Shown here piece by piece: positions 5,566-7,353 of a stretch of DNA of 7,353 nt (position 1 is the first letter of the stretch; the number at the start of each line of letters is the position of its first letter). The DNA comes from Meridianimarinicoccus sp044221805. Lineage in GTDB: Bacteria; Pseudomonadota; Alphaproteobacteria; Rhodobacterales; Rhodobacteraceae. The stretch is taken from contig JBGAOK010000133.1 of NCBI GenBank assembly GCA_044221805.1, positions 1 to 7,353 on the forward strand, written 5' to 3'. The notes beneath the pieces were generated by a model, which saw only the letters and a list, made by a program, of their open reading frames with translations, was not told the DNA's origin and made no database searches. Both the position numbers and the translations under genes were made by a program.

Positions 5566-6510
5566 ATGACCATGCCGAATGCCCTGGACGGCCGCTTGCG
5601 GCTGCCCGCCATCGTGGCGCCGATGTTCCTGATCTCGGGGCCGGATCTGGTGGTGGAATGCTGCAAGGCGGGGCTGGTCGGGACGTTTCCGGCGCTGAAC
5701 CAGCGCAGCACCGAAGGGTTCCGCGGCTGGGTGCGTGAAATCCGCGCCCGCCTTGCCGACCATCCCGGCGCGGCGCCCTTCGGCGTCAACCTGATCGTGC
5801 ACCGGTCGAACCCGCGGCTGGAAGCCGACCTGCGGGTCTGCGTCGAGGAACAGGTGCCGCTGGTCATCACCTCGCTGGGCGCGGTGCCGGAACTGGTGGC
5901 GGGCGTGCATTCCTATGGCGGCATGGTGTTCCACGACGTGATCAGCCTGCGCCACGCGAGGAAGGCGGCCGAGGCCGGGGTCGACGGCATCGTCGCCGTC
6001 GCGGCGGGGGCGGGGGGCCATGCCGGCACGCTCAGCCCCTTCGCGCTGGTCTCCGAGATCCGCGGCATCTTCGGCGGCGCCATCGCCCTGGCCGGCGCGA
6101 TCAATACCGGGACGCAGATCGCCGCGGCCCAGATGATGGGCGCCGATCTGGCCTATATGGGCACCCGCTTCATCGCCACGCAGGAATCCCTCGCGCTGCC
6201 CGAACAGAAGCGGATGATCCTCGACGCTGTCGCGGCCGACATCCTCTACACGCCGCGGATCAGCGGGGTGAACGCCAACTTCCTGCGCCCGAGCCTGGTT
6301 GCGGCCGGGCTCGACCCCGACAACCTGCCCGACCACGGCAAGATGGACATGGAGGGCGAGGCGAAGGCCTGGCGCGACGTCTGGTCGGCGGGCCAGGGCG
6401 TGGGCGGCATCACCGACCTGCCGGACGTGGCGACGCTGGCGGGCCGGCTGGTCGACGAGTATCGCGCCGCGCTGGCGGCGGCCGGCGCGAAGGCGCGCGC
6501 CTTCGCCTGA
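5566..6510 (+). CDS. Nitronate monooxygenase / 2-nitropropane dioxygenase-family FMN enzyme
   Basis: This is a flavin TIM-barrel oxidoreductase predicted to oxidise alkyl nitronates (for example the toxin propionate-3-nitronate) to the oxo acid with release of nitrite, in the cytoplasm. It has 314 residues. Visible features: PAIVAPMFLISGPDLV (14-29) at the first strand, FGVNLIV (72-78), FHDVISLRHARKAAEAGVDGIVAV (122-145), GAGGHAG (148-154) with the putative catalytic His152, the phosphate-binding stretch LAGAINTG (175-182), MGADLAYMGTRFIATQES (191-208), and ISGVNANFLRPSL (232-244) in the C-terminal part. Start and ribosome binding site are clear. The gene follows the AEC permease on the same strand after 92 bases and a strong hairpin, so co-transcription is uncertain. 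FabK-type enoyl-ACP reductase and other family members share this fold; the GGHAG loop favours nitronate monooxygenase, but many such proteins have no tested activity. Confidence 0.88.
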   Translation: MTMPNALDGRLRLPAIVAPMFLISGPDLVVECCKAGLVGTFPALNQRSTEGFRGWVREIRARLADHPGAAPFGVNLIVHRSNPRLEADLRVCVEEQVPLVITSLGAVPELVAGVHSYGGMVFHDVISLRHARKAAEAGVDGIVAVAAGAGGHAGTLSPFALVSEIRGIFGGAIALAGAINTGTQIAAAQMMGADLAYMGTRFIATQESLALPEQKRMILDAVAADILYTPRISGVNANFLRPSLVAAGLDPDNLPDHGKMDMEGEAKAWRDVWSAGQGVGGITDLPDVATLAGRLVDEYRAALAAAGAKARAFA

Positions 6511-6577
6511 GATCCGCTGCCGCGGCCGGGCTGCGGCTGCGGCGCAGGCGTTGCCGCGGCGCGGCCAAGGGGGCATC

Positions 6578-6604
6578 ATGGGCGGACGGAAGGAGCGCCC
6601 ATGA
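6578..6604 (+). CDS. Possible 8-residue leader mini-ORF overlapping the CDF start
   Basis: The ATG at 6578 has AAGGGGG (6567-6573) four bases upstream and encodes MGGRKERP, then TGA at 6602-6604. The stop overlaps the transporter's start as ATGA (6601-6604), and the transporter's own AGGAG (6591-6595) lies inside the mini-ORF. This is the geometry of translational coupling, so the mini-ORF might tune transporter synthesis. A nine-codon frame can easily arise by chance, and no metal-binding residues are present in the peptide. Confidence 0.25.
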   Translation: MGGRKERP

Positions 6605-7353
6605 CGGAACCATCCAACCCCTGTGCCGGGCATCGCCACGGTCCCGGCTGCGATCACGGCCACGACCATGGCCACAATCACGATCACGATCACGGCGCCG
6701 CAGCAGGTCATGGCGGGCACGCCCACGCCCACGCCCCCGCAGTCTCGGCGTCGAACGAACGCCTTGTCCTGATCGCCTTCTTCATCACCGCGGGCTTCAT
6801 GGTGGTCGAGGCCCTGGGCGGGCTGTTCGCCGGATCGCTGGCGCTGGTGGCCGATGCCGGGCACATGCTGACCGACGCGGCGGCGCTGCTCTTGGCCTGG
6901 GCCGGGTTCCGCTTCGGCCGGCGCGGCAGCGACGCACGGCGCACCTTCGGCTATGCCCGGCTCGAAATCCTCGCAAGCTTCGTGAACGCGCTGGCGCTGA
7001 TCGCGCTGGTGGTCTGGATCACCATCGAGGCGGTGGGCCGCCTGATGCATCCCGGGCCGGTCATGGCCGGGCCGATGTTCGTCATCGCGGCGCTGGGTCT
7101 GGTGGTGAACGTGGTCATGTTCCGCATGCTGCGGCAGGGCGACCATGACCATGTGAACATGAAGGGCGCGCTGCTGCATGTGCTGGGCGACCTGCTGGGC
7201 TCGGTCGCGGCGATTGCGGCGGCGGTGGTGATCTGGCTGACCGGCTGGACGCCGATCGACCCGATCCTGTCGGTGCTATTGTCGGCGATCATCTTGCGCG
7301 GGGCCTTCGGGCTGCTGTCGGCCTCGCTGCATGTGCTGATGGAAGGCACGCCC
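6601..7353 (+). CDS. Cation diffusion facilitator, Zn2+-type efflux transporter (3' end off window)
   Basis: This inner-membrane antiporter of the CDF family exports Zn2+ (possibly also Co2+ or Cd2+) in exchange for protons. The first 251 residues are visible. Residues 1-46 are a cytoplasmic tail with 13 His and 4 Asp (DHGHDHGHNHDHDHG at 18-32, then HGGHAHAHA at 37-45), a likely metal-capture segment. Membrane helices begin near residue 53. Helix 2 carries HMLTD (His88, Asp92) in the signature SLALVADAGHMLTDA, and helix 5 carries HVLGD (His193, Asp197). This HD-HD site is the Zn-selective type, unlike the DD-HD site of YiiP. A short HDH segment (182-184) lies in the loop between helices 4 and 5. 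The C-terminal cytoplasmic domain is cut off. The start is fixed by AGGAG five bases upstream. No metal-responsive operator or regulator gene is visible in the 90-base upstream gap. Confidence 0.95.
   Translation, partial: MTEPSNPCAGHRHGPGCDHGHDHGHNHDHDHGAAAGHGGHAHAHAPAVSASNERLVLIAFFITAGFMVVEALGGLFAGSLALVADAGHMLTDAAALLLAWAGFRFGRRGSDARRTFGYARLEILASFVNALALIALVVWITIEAVGRLMHPGPVMAGPMFVIAALGLVVNVVMFRMLRQGDHDHVNMKGALLHVLGDLLGSVAAIAAAVVIWLTGWTPIDPILSVLLSAIILRGAFGLLSASLHVLMEGTP

Noticed and set aside
6631..6738. Repeated cac/cat-ga-type triplets resembling a repeat array
   Set aside because: They encode the His/Asp-rich tail of the CDF transporter in frame. There is no repeat-spacer structure, so this is not a CRISPR array or mobile element end.
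5344..7179. 611-codon open frame on the minus strand across the permease end, FMN enzyme and CDF genes
   Set aside because: It is an antisense shadow of three well-supported genes, with composition-driven sequence and no domain.

Overview
The window is high-GC DNA (roughly 70% by eye) with strongly G/C-ending codons. Gene content and protein style (GuaB beginning MEIREALTFDDVLL, an RluB-like synthase divergent from tadA) suggest an alphaproteobacterium, most likely of the Rhodobacter/Paracoccus group. That placement is inference; there is no rRNA, tRNA, mobile element, CRISPR array or phage gene to support it. It reads as chromosomal DNA with seven genes and one annotated leader mini-ORF.

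Left part (1-2936), core information and nucleotide metabolism. A 23S rRNA pseudouridine synthase of the RsuA/RluB family runs leftward off the window (677 down to 1, 3' end missing). It is divergent from tadA (825-1298), the tRNA adenosine deaminase. A 186-base gap with two small hairpins separates tadA from guaB (1485-2936), IMP dehydrogenase, the committed step to guanine nucleotides.

Middle (2937-5473), a small accessory metabolic locus. Convergent with guaB is a leftward two-gene operon: aroQ (4231-3773, type II 3-dehydroquinase), followed through a 4-base GTGA stop/start overlap by an HpcH/HpaI-family class II aldolase (3776-2997, GTG start). A 21-base near-perfect palindrome spans the aldolase stop codon. 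A 309-base divergent control region with a dyad and a TTGACA hexamer separates aroQ from a rightward AEC-family (MdcF-like) permease (4541-5473). The arrangement suggests uptake or export of an organic acid coupled to a dehydratase and a retro-aldol step, but the substrate cannot be read from sequence.

Right part (5474-7353). A nitronate monooxygenase/2-nitropropane dioxygenase-like FMN enzyme (5566-6510) follows the permease on the same strand after a strong hairpin that abuts its ribosome binding site. Last is a cation diffusion facilitator (Zn-type, 6601 to beyond the end of the window) with a very His-rich N-terminus, preceded by an eight-residue mini-ORF whose stop overlaps the transporter's start codon.

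I see no clear evidence of a wholly new system. The most interesting parts are the coupled aroQ-aldolase pair with its divergent permease, and the structured RNA/DNA elements at gene boundaries.
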